A stretch of 64,000 nucleotides of DNA from WJMD01 sp964596015 (GCA_964596015.1 CAZQSB010000001.1:62001-126000); one strand, 5' to 3'. Counted from the stretch's first letter, positions 23,438-31,640 are shown. Notes: generated from the letters alone by a model not told the origin. Translations and numbers: made by a program.

Positions 23438-24010
23438 CTATCGCTTCGCCTTGGCGCTCTTCTTCCCGGTGGTCTTCTTCCCGGACGCCCTCTTCGCGCC
23501 CGGCTTCTTTCTCGGTCTCTTCTTCTCGCTGCTCTTCGCGCTCTTCTTCGCGTCCGTCGCCGTTTTCGGCTTCCTCTCGACGTCCTCTCTGTCGCGTGGA
23601 AGCGTGCCCTCATCGAGCGTGAGCGGGCCGAGTTCCTTCACGTCCTTCACGAAGTCGTTCATCACGCGGACGAGTTTGTCGCCCTCGGCGGCGGAGATCC
23701 ACTCGAGCCTCAGCCGGTCGGGCTCGATGCCGAAGTCCTCGAGCATCCTCTTCAGGAGCGAGATCCTCCGCATCGTCTTGTAGTTGCCGTCCTGGTAGTG
23801 GCAGTCGCCGGGATGGCACCCGCCGATGAGGACGGCGTCCGCTCCCTCGCGGAACGCCCACAGAATGTGCTGGGGATCGACCCTGCCGCTGCAGTTGACC
23901 CGCACCACAACGCCGTTCGGCGGATACTGCTTCCTCGACGTCCCGGCGAGGTCTGCTCCGGCGTACGTACACCACTTGCAGAAGAAGCAGACGATTCTCG
24001 GTTCGAACAT
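23438..24010 (-). CDS. mvhD: MvhD-like hydrogenase/Hdr adapter protein with lysine-rich tail
   Basis: 190 residues from ATG 24010 (GGAGGAATAG upstream). Residues 1-140 are MvhD: FEPRIVCFFCKWCTYAGADL, RVNCSGRVDPQHILWAFREG, ADAVLIGGCHPGDCHYQDGN and GIEPDRLRLEWISAAEGDK. The five cysteines fit its 2Fe-2S site. MvhD carries electrons from a hydrogenase or formate dehydrogenase to HdrA. The last 45 residues are a Lys/Ala/Ser-rich tail (many KKS, KKP, GKK units) not normal for this family. It starts just before the end of hdrA's stop context (2-nt gap), so it is translationally coupled to HdrA. Confidence 0.9.
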   Translation of the reverse strand: MFEPRIVCFFCKWCTYAGADLAGTSRKQYPPNGVVVRVNCSGRVDPQHILWAFREGADAVLIGGCHPGDCHYQDGNYKTMRRISLLKRMLEDFGIEPDRLRLEWISAAEGDKLVRVMNDFVKDVKELGPLTLDEGTLPRDREDVERKPKTATDAKKSAKSSEKKRPRKKPGAKRASGKKTTGKKSAKAKR

Positions 24011-24012
24011 CT

Positions 24013-25971
24013 CTATTCCTCCAGGGCCGCCGTGACCATCTTGTAGATCTGGTCGTCCGTGAGGTTCCTCTGTGTCGCCGATCCTGACGGACACGCCGCG
24101 ATGCAGGCGCCGCATCCCTCGCAGATCGCTTCCTGGATCCTCGCGACCTTCTTCTCGTCATCGAACTCGGCGGCGTCGTAGGGACAGACCGACACGCAGA
24201 CGCGGCATCCCGCGCAGGTGTCCTCGTCGATCACAGCGATGATGGGCTCTCTGTGGTACTCCTCCTCGGCGAAGAGAGCGGCGACCTTGCTCGCCGCGCC
24301 CGACGCCTGGGCGACGGCTTCCGGGATGTCCTTCGGCCCCTGCGCCGCGCCTGCGAGGTAGAAGCCCGGCGCCAGGCTCTCGACCGGGCGGAGCTTCGGA
24401 TGGGCCTCGGAGAGGAAGCCCCACTCGTCCGTGTGGATCTTGAGCTTGTTCGCGAGCTCGCGGGCGGCGCCGCTGGGGACCATGCCGAGGCCGAGCACGA
24501 CCATGTCGGCCGCTATCTCGACCTTCTTCCCCGTCAGGGTGTCGACGCCCCATACGTAGACCTTGCCGTCCTCTTCGAAGATCTTCGAGACCTTGCCGCG
24601 GATGTAGAGGACGTCGTCCTCCTCGGAGGCGCGCTGGTAAAACTCCTCGTATCCCTTCCCCGCGGTCCGGACGTCCATATAGAAGAGATACGCCTGCCCC
24701 TCATGCACTTTGTGCTTGTAGAGCATCGCGTGCTTCGTGAGGTACATGCAGCAGACCTTCGAGCAGTACGGAAGGTGCATCTCCGGGTCGCGCGAGCCGA
24801 CGCACGTCAGGAAGACGACCTCGTTCGGCACCTGGCCGTCGGACGGCCTTCTCACCTCCCCGCCCGTGGGTCCCGAGGCGGAGAGCAGCCGCTCGAACTG
24901 CAGGCTGTCGACGACGTCCGGGATCGAGCCTCCGCCGTACTCGCCGATGTTGGTGATGGGATAGAGGTCGTAGCCGGTCGCTACGACGATGGCGCCGACC
25001 TCCTCCTCAACGAACTCGTCCTTCAACTCGTAGTCGACGGCGTCGACCGGGCAGATCTTCTCGCAGATGCCGCACTTGCCCTTCTGGAAGTAGAGGCAGT
25101 GCTCGGCGTCGAGGACAGGCTTGTTGGGAACCGCCTGCGGGAACGGCGTGTAGATGGCCTTGCGGTCGGCGAGGCCCTCCTCGAACTCGGACGGCGTCTT
25201 CGAGGGGCACTTCTCCGAGCAGAGCCCGCAGCCCGTGCAGACGTCGCGGTTCACGTAGGCCGTCTTCTTCCTGATCCTGACCTTGAAGTTGCCGACGTAG
25301 CCCCCGACATCGTCGACCTCGCTGTAGGTCATGAGCTTGATCCTGGGGTGCTGCGAGACCTCGACCATCTTCGGCGTGAGAATGCACTGCGAGCAGTCGA
25401 GGGTCGGGAACGTCTCTGAGAGCTGGGCCATGTGCCCGCCGATCGACGGGCTCTTCTCCACGAGGATGACCTCGTAGCCGGCGTTCGCGATGTCGAGCGC
25501 AGCCTGGATGCCGGCCACTCCCCCGCCGACGACGAGCGCGCGGTGCGTCATCGGGACCGAGATGGGCTCGAGCGCCTCGTCGAGCTTCGCCTTCTCGACC
25601 ATAGAGCGGATAATGCGGATGGCCTTCGCGGTCGCGGCGTCTTTGTCCTTCTGATGCACCCAGCTGCACTGCTCACGGATGTTCGCTATCTCGACGCGGT
25701 AGGGGTTGAGGCTTGATGCGGTCGCGGCCTTCCTGAAGGTCGCCTCATGGAGCGTCGGCGAGCAGGCCGCGACGATCACGCCCGTGAGATCGTGTTCCCT
25801 GATCGCTTCCTTGACCAGGTTCTGGCCCGGGTCGGAGCACATGTACGTGTAGTCGGTCGAGTACACGACCCCGGGGTACCGGGACAGCTCCTCCGCAACC
25901 CGCTTCGTGTCGACCACGCCGGCGATGTTCGAGCCGCAGTGGCAGACGAAGACCCCGATGCGAGAATCCAT
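24013..25971 (-). CDS. hdrA: Heterodisulfide reductase subunit A (bifurcating flavoprotein)
   Basis: 652 residues, same size as methanogen HdrA. N-terminal domain SRIGVFVCHCGSNIAGVVDT; FAD-binding TrxR-like fold ALVVGGGVAGIQAALDIANA with the inserted cluster motif 'ETFPTLDCSQCILTPKM'; ferredoxin-like clusters CTGCGLCSEKCP and CGICEKICP; second part of the flavin fold LTCVGSRDPEMHLPYCSKVC; C-terminal ferredoxin domain CAGCRVCVSVCP and CEGCGACIAACP. HdrA is the site of flavin-based electron bifurcation that reduces ferredoxin. Its ATG shares a base with the hdrB stop (TGATG), so the two subunits are co-translated. All key Cys motifs are intact. Confidence 0.95.
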   Translation of the reverse strand: MDSRIGVFVCHCGSNIAGVVDTKRVAEELSRYPGVVYSTDYTYMCSDPGQNLVKEAIREHDLTGVIVAACSPTLHEATFRKAATASSLNPYRVEIANIREQCSWVHQKDKDAATAKAIRIIRSMVEKAKLDEALEPISVPMTHRALVVGGGVAGIQAALDIANAGYEVILVEKSPSIGGHMAQLSETFPTLDCSQCILTPKMVEVSQHPRIKLMTYSEVDDVGGYVGNFKVRIRKKTAYVNRDVCTGCGLCSEKCPSKTPSEFEEGLADRKAIYTPFPQAVPNKPVLDAEHCLYFQKGKCGICEKICPVDAVDYELKDEFVEEEVGAIVVATGYDLYPITNIGEYGGGSIPDVVDSLQFERLLSASGPTGGEVRRPSDGQVPNEVVFLTCVGSRDPEMHLPYCSKVCCMYLTKHAMLYKHKVHEGQAYLFYMDVRTAGKGYEEFYQRASEEDDVLYIRGKVSKIFEEDGKVYVWGVDTLTGKKVEIAADMVVLGLGMVPSGAARELANKLKIHTDEWGFLSEAHPKLRPVESLAPGFYLAGAAQGPKDIPEAVAQASGAASKVAALFAEEEYHREPIIAVIDEDTCAGCRVCVSVCPYDAAEFDDEKKVARIQEAICEGCGACIAACPSGSATQRNLTDDQIYKMVTAALEE

Positions 25972-26891
25972 CACCCCTCCCTGGCGGCGCACCTCGCGGC
26001 CAGCACGGGCCGCGGGTCGACGTAGTTGTCCGTGAAGTCGAGGTACTTCTCGTCGATGCCGAGCGCCACGCCCAGAAGCTGCGTGAAGTAGATCACGGGG
26101 ATCTTCTCGAACCCCCTGACGCGTTCGGCAAGCTCTTCCTGCTTTCTGTCGAGGTTGTACTGACACAGAGGACACGTCGTCACGATGACGTCGGCGTCGC
26201 GCTTCAAGGCCGAGCCGACGACGGTCCTCGAGCACGAGACGGCGATCTCCTCGTCGTTGACGACCTGAAACCCGCCGCAGCACTCGCTCTTCATGGGAAA
26301 GTCGACGACCTCGCATCCCATGGCCTCGAGGAGCCCCTCGAAGATGGTCGGCTGCTCGGGGTCGTCGAACTCCAGCTCCTTCGCCGGACGAAGGAGCATG
26401 CACCCGTAGTAGGGCGCCACCCTGAGATCGCCGAGGTGCTCCTTCACGCGCCTGGCGACCTCGTCGTAGCCGACGACGTCCCGCAGGAACTCGATGTAGT
26501 GCAGCACGTCGACCTGCCCGACGTAGTCCTCGCCCGTGAAGCTCTCGATCGACTCGCGTCGCTCGGTGTCGGCCCTGAGGAAGAGGTTCGCCTTCTCGCG
26601 CTTCTCCTCGTCCTCCTTCATGACCCTGTTGGCGCGCTTGAGGACGTGGTAGCAGAACGAGCAGAGCGTCACGACCTTGTCGCCCATCCTCGAGGCGTAC
26701 GAGAGGTTCCTGACCGGCGCCAGGATCTCCATGACGCTGTCGGTCACGAGCGGGAAGACCGCGCCGCAGCACGTCCAGATCGGCATCTCGTCGAGTTCGA
26801 AGCCGAGGGCCTTCGCGCTCTCCTTCGCCGACATATCGAAGTCCCGGGCCCTCTCGTGCAGCGTGCATCCCGGGTAGTAAGGGATCTTCAT
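25971..26891 (-). CDS. hdrB: Heterodisulfide reductase subunit B (CCG-domain protein)
   Basis: 306 residues from ATG 26891 (GGAGGCAGGA upstream). Begins with MKIPYYPGCTLHERARDFD as HdrB does. Both noncubane-cluster (CCG) modules are present: IWTCCGAVFPL with TLCSFCYHVLKRAN, and SECCGGFQVVN with TTCPLCQYNLD. HdrB reduces disulfides (CoM-S-S-CoB in methanogens) or an unknown acceptor in bacteria. It starts 19 nt after hdrC and overlaps hdrA by one base. Confidence 0.95.
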   Translation of the reverse strand: MKIPYYPGCTLHERARDFDMSAKESAKALGFELDEMPIWTCCGAVFPLVTDSVMEILAPVRNLSYASRMGDKVVTLCSFCYHVLKRANRVMKEDEEKREKANLFLRADTERRESIESFTGEDYVGQVDVLHYIEFLRDVVGYDEVARRVKEHLGDLRVAPYYGCMLLRPAKELEFDDPEQPTIFEGLLEAMGCEVVDFPMKSECCGGFQVVNDEEIAVSCSRTVVGSALKRDADVIVTTCPLCQYNLDRKQEELAERVRGFEKIPVIYFTQLLGVALGIDEKYLDFTDNYVDPRPVLAARCAAREG

Positions 26892-26910
26892 TCCTGCCTC
26901 CGGTCCTTCC

Positions 26911-27324
26911 TCAGCCGTTGAGCTTCCTGAGCGCACCGACGACGCCCATCTGCGGAGCGTCCGTCACCATCACCGCCGTCACCTCGTCGGCGTCCACCAC
27001 CGGCCTGGAGAGGCGCTGTCTCAGGACGAGCGCGCGAAGCGCGTCGCAGATGCTCGAGAATTCGACGCCCCTGGGACAGCGCGACGCGCACTGGAGGCAC
27101 GAGGCGCAGATCCAGATCGTCTTCGACTCGAGAACGGGCTGGATCTGTCCGAGCTGGAGCAGATGGATCACCTCGCTGGGGATGATGTCCATCTCCTCGA
27201 CGACGGGGCATCCGGCGGAGCATCTGCCGCACTGATAGCACGCGCCGAGGTTCTGGCCCGACAGGTCGACGATCCTCCGGATGACCTCATCCTTGATGGC
27301 CGCTCCGGTCAGTGTAATCCTCAT
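26911..27324 (-). CDS. hdrC: Heterodisulfide reductase subunit C
   Basis: 137 residues from ATG 27324, selected over ATG 27327 because GGAGGA then has better spacing. Two 4Fe-4S motifs: CYQCGRCSAGCP and CASCLQCASRCPRGVE, the standard HdrC arrangement for moving electrons from HdrA to HdrB. The family's 'IIPSEVIHLLQLGQIQPVLES' helix lies between them. First gene of the operon hdrC-hdrB-hdrA-mvhD-frdB-frdA-maturation protease. Confidence 0.93.
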   Translation of the reverse strand: MRITLTGAAIKDEVIRRIVDLSGQNLGACYQCGRCSAGCPVVEEMDIIPSEVIHLLQLGQIQPVLESKTIWICASCLQCASRCPRGVEFSSICDALRALVLRQRLSRPVVDADEVTAVMVTDAPQMGVVGALRKLNG

Positions 27325-27644
27325 CATTCCTCCGGAACTCCACTCCTCCGACCCGGGAAGCCGCGTGACCGGCATCCCCCGGCGGCCGGGGCGGATATGA
27401 ACAGGGGTAGGTGAACCCACCTACCCGCTACGCGAACCGGTCAACGAGCGCGCCGTCGGAACATCGTTCGTTCTTGAGAAGGCCTGCTGTGGGCTTCCCC
27501 CCGCGCCCGCACGGCACCGATCGACCCCGCCTCTTCCCTGAAAACCGACCCAGCCGTGAATCTCGACTGGCTCGCCATTCATCTACTCGACAAAGGGTCA
27601 CCGCAGTGCCCGCTGTGCGGCGCCGCGGTGACCAGACTCGCAAG

Positions 27645-27674
27645 AGGGTACTAGAGAAAGACCCCGGGTGTCAA
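27645..27674 (-). promoter_or_regulatory. Predicted promoter of the hdr-frd operon
   Basis: On the minus strand TTGACA (27674-27669), 18-nt spacer, TACCCT (27650-27645). The transcript would start near 27638. Confidence 0.5.
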
Positions 27675-27881
27675 CCTGGAAACGCCCCGCGCTTGGCCAT
27701 CTCTCGGGTCCCGCGGCGGTTCCCGGCACGGCGTTCCTGCAGCGCGGTTCCGGTGACGGAGCGTGGTCCGGCTGAACCACCCGTCAGTTTCGGACGGGGC
27801 ACCGTCTTCGGAGCGCGGCCGGTCGAAGAGCCGGAGGGCGTCGCCGCGCAGGGGGTCCCGGGCGGCCCGGGGACGGTCCGG

Positions 27882-27911
27882 TTGACACGTCCGGCGCGGC
27901 GCGCGTAGAGT
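27882..27911 (+). promoter_or_regulatory. Predicted promoter of fructose-bisphosphate aldolase gene
   Basis: TTGACA (27882-27887), 18-nt spacer, TAGAGT (27906-27911); expected start near 27918, 45 nt before the ATG. Confidence 0.6.
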
Positions 27912-27962
27912 GACGATGTCCCGGCACCACAACATAATGACCGACTGCGAAGGAGCAACATC

Positions 27963-28991
27963 ATGGACCAGAGGTCCCTGAGCGCGACGGCCCGGGCGCT
28001 CGTCGCCGCCGGGAGGGGCATCCTTGCGGCCGACGAGAGCACGGGCACCATCAGGAAGCGCCTCGCCGGCATCGACGTCGAGTCGACCGAGGAGAACCGC
28101 CGGAGATACCGGGAGCTCCTCTTCTCGACGGAGGGCGTCGAGAGCTTCATCTCGGGCGTCATCCTGTTCGACGAGACCATCAGACAGAGGAACGACGACG
28201 GTGTCCCCTTCCCCGAGCTTCTCTCGAAGCGCGGGATCATCCCGGGTATCAAGGTGGACCGCGGAGCGAAGCCGCTGGCGGGGCACGACGGGGAGAAGGT
28301 CACGGAGGGCCTGGACGGACTTCGGGAACGCCTCGATGAGTACCGCGGGCTCGGCGCCGGGTTCGGAAAATGGCGGGCCGTCATCACCATCGGGGACGGC
28401 ATCCCGACGCGCGCGTGCATCGACGCGAACGCCCACGCGCTCGCGCGCTACGCGGCGCTCTGCCAGGAAGCGGGCCTCGTGCCCATCGTGGAGCCCGAGG
28501 TCCTGATGGACGGCACGCATTCCATGGCCCGCTGCGAGGAGGTGACGGAGGCGACCCTTCGGAGCGTTTTCGCCGCGCTCGCCGCGCAGGATGTCCTCCT
28601 CGAGGGAACGCTTCTCAAGCCCAACATGGTCCTCCCGGGCAAGGAGTCCGGCGAACCGGCGACCCCCGAACGGATAGCCGAGGCGACCGTGGGCTGCTTC
28701 AGACGGGTCGTGCCCGCCGCCGTTCCCGGGATCGTCTTCCTGTCGGGCGGCCAGTCGCCCGAGGAGGCGACGGCGAACCTGAACGCGATGAACGCGATGA
28801 ACGCGATGGGCGAACATCCCTGGCAGCTCAGTTTCTCATACGGTCGGGCGCTTCAGCAGCCTGTGCTCCAGGCCTGGCGGGGCGATCCATCGTATGCCGA
28901 CGCGGCCCGGAAGGCCTTCTACCGCAGAGCCGAGCTCAACGGAGCCGCCCGGTACGGACGGTACGAGCCGGCGATGGAGCATTCGGGCTAG
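27963..28991 (+). CDS. Class I fructose-bisphosphate aldolase
   Basis: 342 residues. Cleaves fructose-1,6-bisphosphate through a Schiff base, as the plant/animal-type class I enzyme. Signatures: GRGILAADESTGTIRKRL, GVILFDETIRQRNDDG, IPGIKVDRG, the lysine in GFGKWRAVI, EPEVLMDG, and the Schiff-base lysine in LLEGTLLKPNMVLPG; 'GIVFLSGGQSPEEATANLNA' and LSFSYGRALQQPVLQAW close the barrel. Contains three consecutive NAM units at a loop (9-bp DNA repeat). The C-terminus lacks the family's usual terminal Tyr and ends MEHSG. AAGGAG precedes ATG 27963. Together with pfkA in this window it supports a classical glycolytic route. Confidence 0.95.
   Translation: MDQRSLSATARALVAAGRGILAADESTGTIRKRLAGIDVESTEENRRRYRELLFSTEGVESFISGVILFDETIRQRNDDGVPFPELLSKRGIIPGIKVDRGAKPLAGHDGEKVTEGLDGLRERLDEYRGLGAGFGKWRAVITIGDGIPTRACIDANAHALARYAALCQEAGLVPIVEPEVLMDGTHSMARCEEVTEATLRSVFAALAAQDVLLEGTLLKPNMVLPGKESGEPATPERIAEATVGCFRRVVPAAVPGIVFLSGGQSPEEATANLNAMNAMNAMGEHPWQLSFSYGRALQQPVLQAWRGDPSYADAARKAFYRRAELNGAARYGRYEPAMEHSG
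28782..28808 (+). repeat. 9-bp unit repeated three times within aldolase gene
   Basis: AACGCGATG x3, in frame, encoding Asn-Ala-Met three times. Aldolase homologues usually have one or two such units here, so this looks like slippage expansion in a loop. Confidence 0.8.
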
Positions 28992-29108
28992 GCCTGGTGG
29001 CCGCCCGGCTCGCCCCCGGGACTCTCGGGGACTCCGTACGATGACGAGGTCGCCGGGCGCCGTCGAGCTCTCCCTCGCCTCAGCCGACGCGTTCTTCAAG
29101 GGACACCG

Positions 29109-30497
29109 ATGATCCAGAGGGAACGCGTTCACGTGCTCGCCCCCGCCGAGGTGCGGGACGGCCGCTATGTCCTCTACTGGATGCAGCAGTCACAGCGGGC
29201 CCGCGTGAACCACGCGCTCGAGTACGCCGTCCGCCGCGCGGAGGAGCTGAAGCTCCCGGTGGTCGCGGTCTTCGGGATCACGAGGCGGTTCCCGGAGGCG
29301 CAGCGGCGGCATTACGCCTTCATGCTCGAGGGACTCAGCGAGACCAGGCGCGACCTCGAGGAGCGCGGCGTTCCGCTGGTCGTGCGCGATGTCCCGCCGC
29401 CCGACGCGGCGCTCCAGCTCGAAGGCGACGCGGCGCTGGTCGTGACCGACGTCGGATATCTCAGGGTCCAGCGTTCGTGGAGGAGCAAGGTCGCGTCCCG
29501 CTCCAAAGCGCGGGTGGTCGCGGTGGAGTCGGACGTCGTCGTTCCGGTCGAGACGGCATCCGACAAGGAGGAGTACGCCGCCAGGACGATCCGCCCGAAA
29601 ATCCGCGAGCACCTCGAGCGGTTCCTCGCTCCTCTCGAGGAGACATCGCTGTCGCGCGACGCCATGGACATGGACCTCGGATCGGTTCGGGTTGACGACG
29701 TCGAGGCCCTCATGGACGAGCTCGACCTCCCCGGACGGTCGCGGAGGGTCTCACGGTTCCGCGGCGGCCCGTCCGAGGCGGAGAAGCGGCTCGACGCCTT
29801 CATCCATCACGGACTTCGCGGATACGGCGAGAACCGCAGCGACCCGGGAGAGGAGCATATCTCGCACCTCTCGCCCTATCTCCACTTCGGCCAGATCTCG
29901 CCGCTCGAGATCGCGCTCAGGATCGAATCGGCGAGAGGCACGTCGCGGGAGGACAAGGAGGCGTTTCTCGAGGAGCTCATCGTCCGGCGCGAGCTCTCGA
30001 TGAACTTCTGTCTCTATAATGACAGCTACGATTCGTTCGACTGCCTCCCCGACTGGGCGCGGGGCACGCTTCAGGCCCACGCGGACGACGACCGCGAGGT
30101 CGTCTACGGCGAGAACGACTTCGAGCGCGCCCGAACGCACGACGAGTACTGGAACGCCGCGCAGCGGGAGATGGTCGCGACCGGCAAGATGCACGCGTAC
30201 ATGCGCATGTACTGGGGGAAGAAGATCATCGAGTGGACCCGCACGCCGGAGGAGGCCTTCGATGTCGCGCTCCGGCTGAACAACCGGTACGAGCTGGACG
30301 GGCGAGACCCGAACTCTTTCGCCGGGGTCGCGTGGTGTTTCGGAAAGCACGACCAGCCGTTCAAGGAACGCGATGTCTTTGGACAGGTGCGCTGGATGAG
30401 CGCGTCCGGCCTTGAGCGCAAGTTCGACATGGCCGCGTACCTCGAACGGGTGAACGAACTGGAAGCGGAAGCGGAAGAGCGCGCCGGCGACCTGTGA
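29109..30497 (+). CDS. Class II CPD DNA photolyase
   Basis: 462 residues. Uses light and FADH- to split cyclobutane pyrimidine dimers. The N-terminal Rossmann-like domain starts with RYVLYWMQQSQRARVNHALE, typical of class II. The C-terminal FAD domain has ISHLSPYLHFGQISPLEIAL, EELIVRRELSMNFC, MRMYWGKKIIEWTRTPEEAF, LNNRYELDGRDPNSFAGVAW and FKERDVFGQVRWMSASGLERKF split over the end of the domain. The Trp-Gly-Lys-Lys and LDGRDPN blocks are diagnostic of class II rather than class I. The next gene encodes YbgA, a partner that also flanks photolyase in Escherichia coli. Confidence 0.94.
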   Translation: MIQRERVHVLAPAEVRDGRYVLYWMQQSQRARVNHALEYAVRRAEELKLPVVAVFGITRRFPEAQRRHYAFMLEGLSETRRDLEERGVPLVVRDVPPPDAALQLEGDAALVVTDVGYLRVQRSWRSKVASRSKARVVAVESDVVVPVETASDKEEYAARTIRPKIREHLERFLAPLEETSLSRDAMDMDLGSVRVDDVEALMDELDLPGRSRRVSRFRGGPSEAEKRLDAFIHHGLRGYGENRSDPGEEHISHLSPYLHFGQISPLEIALRIESARGTSREDKEAFLEELIVRRELSMNFCLYNDSYDSFDCLPDWARGTLQAHADDDREVVYGENDFERARTHDEYWNAAQREMVATGKMHAYMRMYWGKKIIEWTRTPEEAFDVALRLNNRYELDGRDPNSFAGVAWCFGKHDQPFKERDVFGQVRWMSASGLERKFDMAAYLERVNELEAEAEERAGDL

Positions 30498-30555
30498 ACG
30501 GCCGGGCGCGTGCCCCCGCGCGGCGTCAACCGACCGTCTTTGAGGAGAACAGGCG

Positions 30556-31527
30556 ATGACAACACGAAGCGACGTTCCCTGGGAGAAGCCGAGACTGGGC
30601 ATCAGCACATGCCTTCTGGGAGAGCGGGTCCGCTATGACGGAGGCCACAAGCGCGACCGGTTCCTGACCGACACGTTCGGGAAGTTCGTCGAATGGGTGC
30701 CGGTCTGCCCCGAGGTCGAATGCGGCCTTCCCATCCCCAGGGAGTCGATGCACCTCGAGGGAGACCCGGACGCCCCAAGACTGGTCACATCGCGGACCGG
30801 TATCGACCTGACGAAGCAGATGAGAGACTGGGCGGCGAAACGCGTGCGCGAGCTCGAGACGGAGAACCTCTCGGGGTTCATATTCAAGGCGAACTCGCCG
30901 AGCTCCGGCATGGAGCGCGTGAAGGTCTTCGACGAGAAGGGCATGCCGCACAAGGTCGGGTCGGGGCTCTTCGCGCGTGCCTTCATGGACCACTTCCCGC
31001 TGCTCCCGGTCGAGGAAGAGGGGCGTCTGCACGACCCGCTCCTGCGCGAGAACTTCATCGAGAGCGTGTTCTGTCTGAAGCGCTACCGCGACGCGGCGAG
31101 GGGGAGACGTTCGGCCAGGGCCCTCATCGACTTCCACGCGGCGCACAAACTCCAGATCATGGCGCACAGCCCGGCCGTGCTGAAGGAGATGGGGCGGCTC
31201 GTCGCGCGCCAGAAGGAGCTGGGAAGAAACGAGCTCTTCGACCGTTACGAGGAGCTCCTCACGAAGGCGCTCAGGCTCAAGGCGACGCCGGGAAAGAACG
31301 CGAACGTGCTCCAGCACGCGCTCGGGTATTTCAAGAAGGAGCTCACGGCCGACGAGAAGCTCGAGGCCCTGGAGATCATAGAGTCGTACCGCAACGAGGT
31401 CGTCCCGCTCGTGGTGCCGGTCACACTGATCTCCCACTACGCGAGGAAGTACGAACCCGAGTATCTGGCCCGACAGACGTTCCTCGACCCGCACCCGGGC
31501 GAGCTCAAGCTGAGGAACCACGCGTGA
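30556..31527 (+). CDS. ybgA: YbgA-like protein: DUF523 (TudS-type) plus DUF1722
   Basis: 323 residues. N-terminal DUF523 (about 10-150): PRLGISTCLLGERVRYDGGH, EWVPVCPEVECGLPIPRESM and FIFKANSPSSGMERVKVF; cysteines at STC, VCP and EC are where related TudS desulfurases bind an Fe-S cluster. C-terminal DUF1722 (about 190-310): LIDFHAAHKLQIMAHSPAVL ... NVLQHALGYFKKELTADEK ... LVVPVTLISHYARKY. Family role is not settled; TudS acts on thiouracil, and linkage to photolyase suggests a role in damaged or modified bases. Good GGAGAACAGG ribosome site. Its 3' end is partly duplicated in tandem (31494-31581). Confidence 0.9.
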   Translation: MTTRSDVPWEKPRLGISTCLLGERVRYDGGHKRDRFLTDTFGKFVEWVPVCPEVECGLPIPRESMHLEGDPDAPRLVTSRTGIDLTKQMRDWAAKRVRELETENLSGFIFKANSPSSGMERVKVFDEKGMPHKVGSGLFARAFMDHFPLLPVEEEGRLHDPLLRENFIESVFCLKRYRDAARGRRSARALIDFHAAHKLQIMAHSPAVLKEMGRLVARQKELGRNELFDRYEELLTKALRLKATPGKNANVLQHALGYFKKELTADEKLEALEIIESYRNEVVPLVVPVTLISHYARKYEPEYLARQTFLDPHPGELKLRNHA

Positions 31528-31581
31528 CACCGCGGTTGCCCGGGCGAGCTCAAGCTGAGGAACCACGCGTGACACCGCGGT
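31494..31581 (+). repeat. 45-bp tandem duplication spanning the ybgA stop codon
   Basis: Positions 31494-31536 are identical to 31539-31581 (43 bp, period 45). The unit covers the last 11 codons of ybgA, the TGA stop and 9 bases after it. A third degenerate start of the unit follows at 31584-31594. Because 45 is a multiple of three, the second copy is in frame with the gene and also carries the stop. Confidence 0.95.
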
Positions 31582-31640
31582 GGCCGGGGCGAGCCCGGGC
31601 GGGGTAAGCCGCGCAGGACATGTTCACTGGGAGGCGATGG

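Larger units (their letters stand above)
27325..27962. other. 638-nt divergent intergenic region; long structured hdr leader
   Basis: No gene recognised. Divergent promoters for hdrC (27645-27674) and fba (27882-27911) are present. The hdr transcript would have an untranslated leader of about 315 nt with a 9-bp stem at its start (27596-27604 with 27625-27633, GGTCACCGC/GCGGTGACC) and an 8-bp stem nearer the gene (27405-27412 with 27419-27426, GGGTAGGT/ACCTACCC). The open frames in this stretch have Arg/Pro-rich translations without ribosome sites and are not genes. Confidence 0.5.

Noticed and set aside
27411..27908. 165-codon plus-strand frame between hdrC and the aldolase gene
   Set aside because: Arg/Pro/Ser-rich translation without a ribosome site, overlapping the aldolase promoter.
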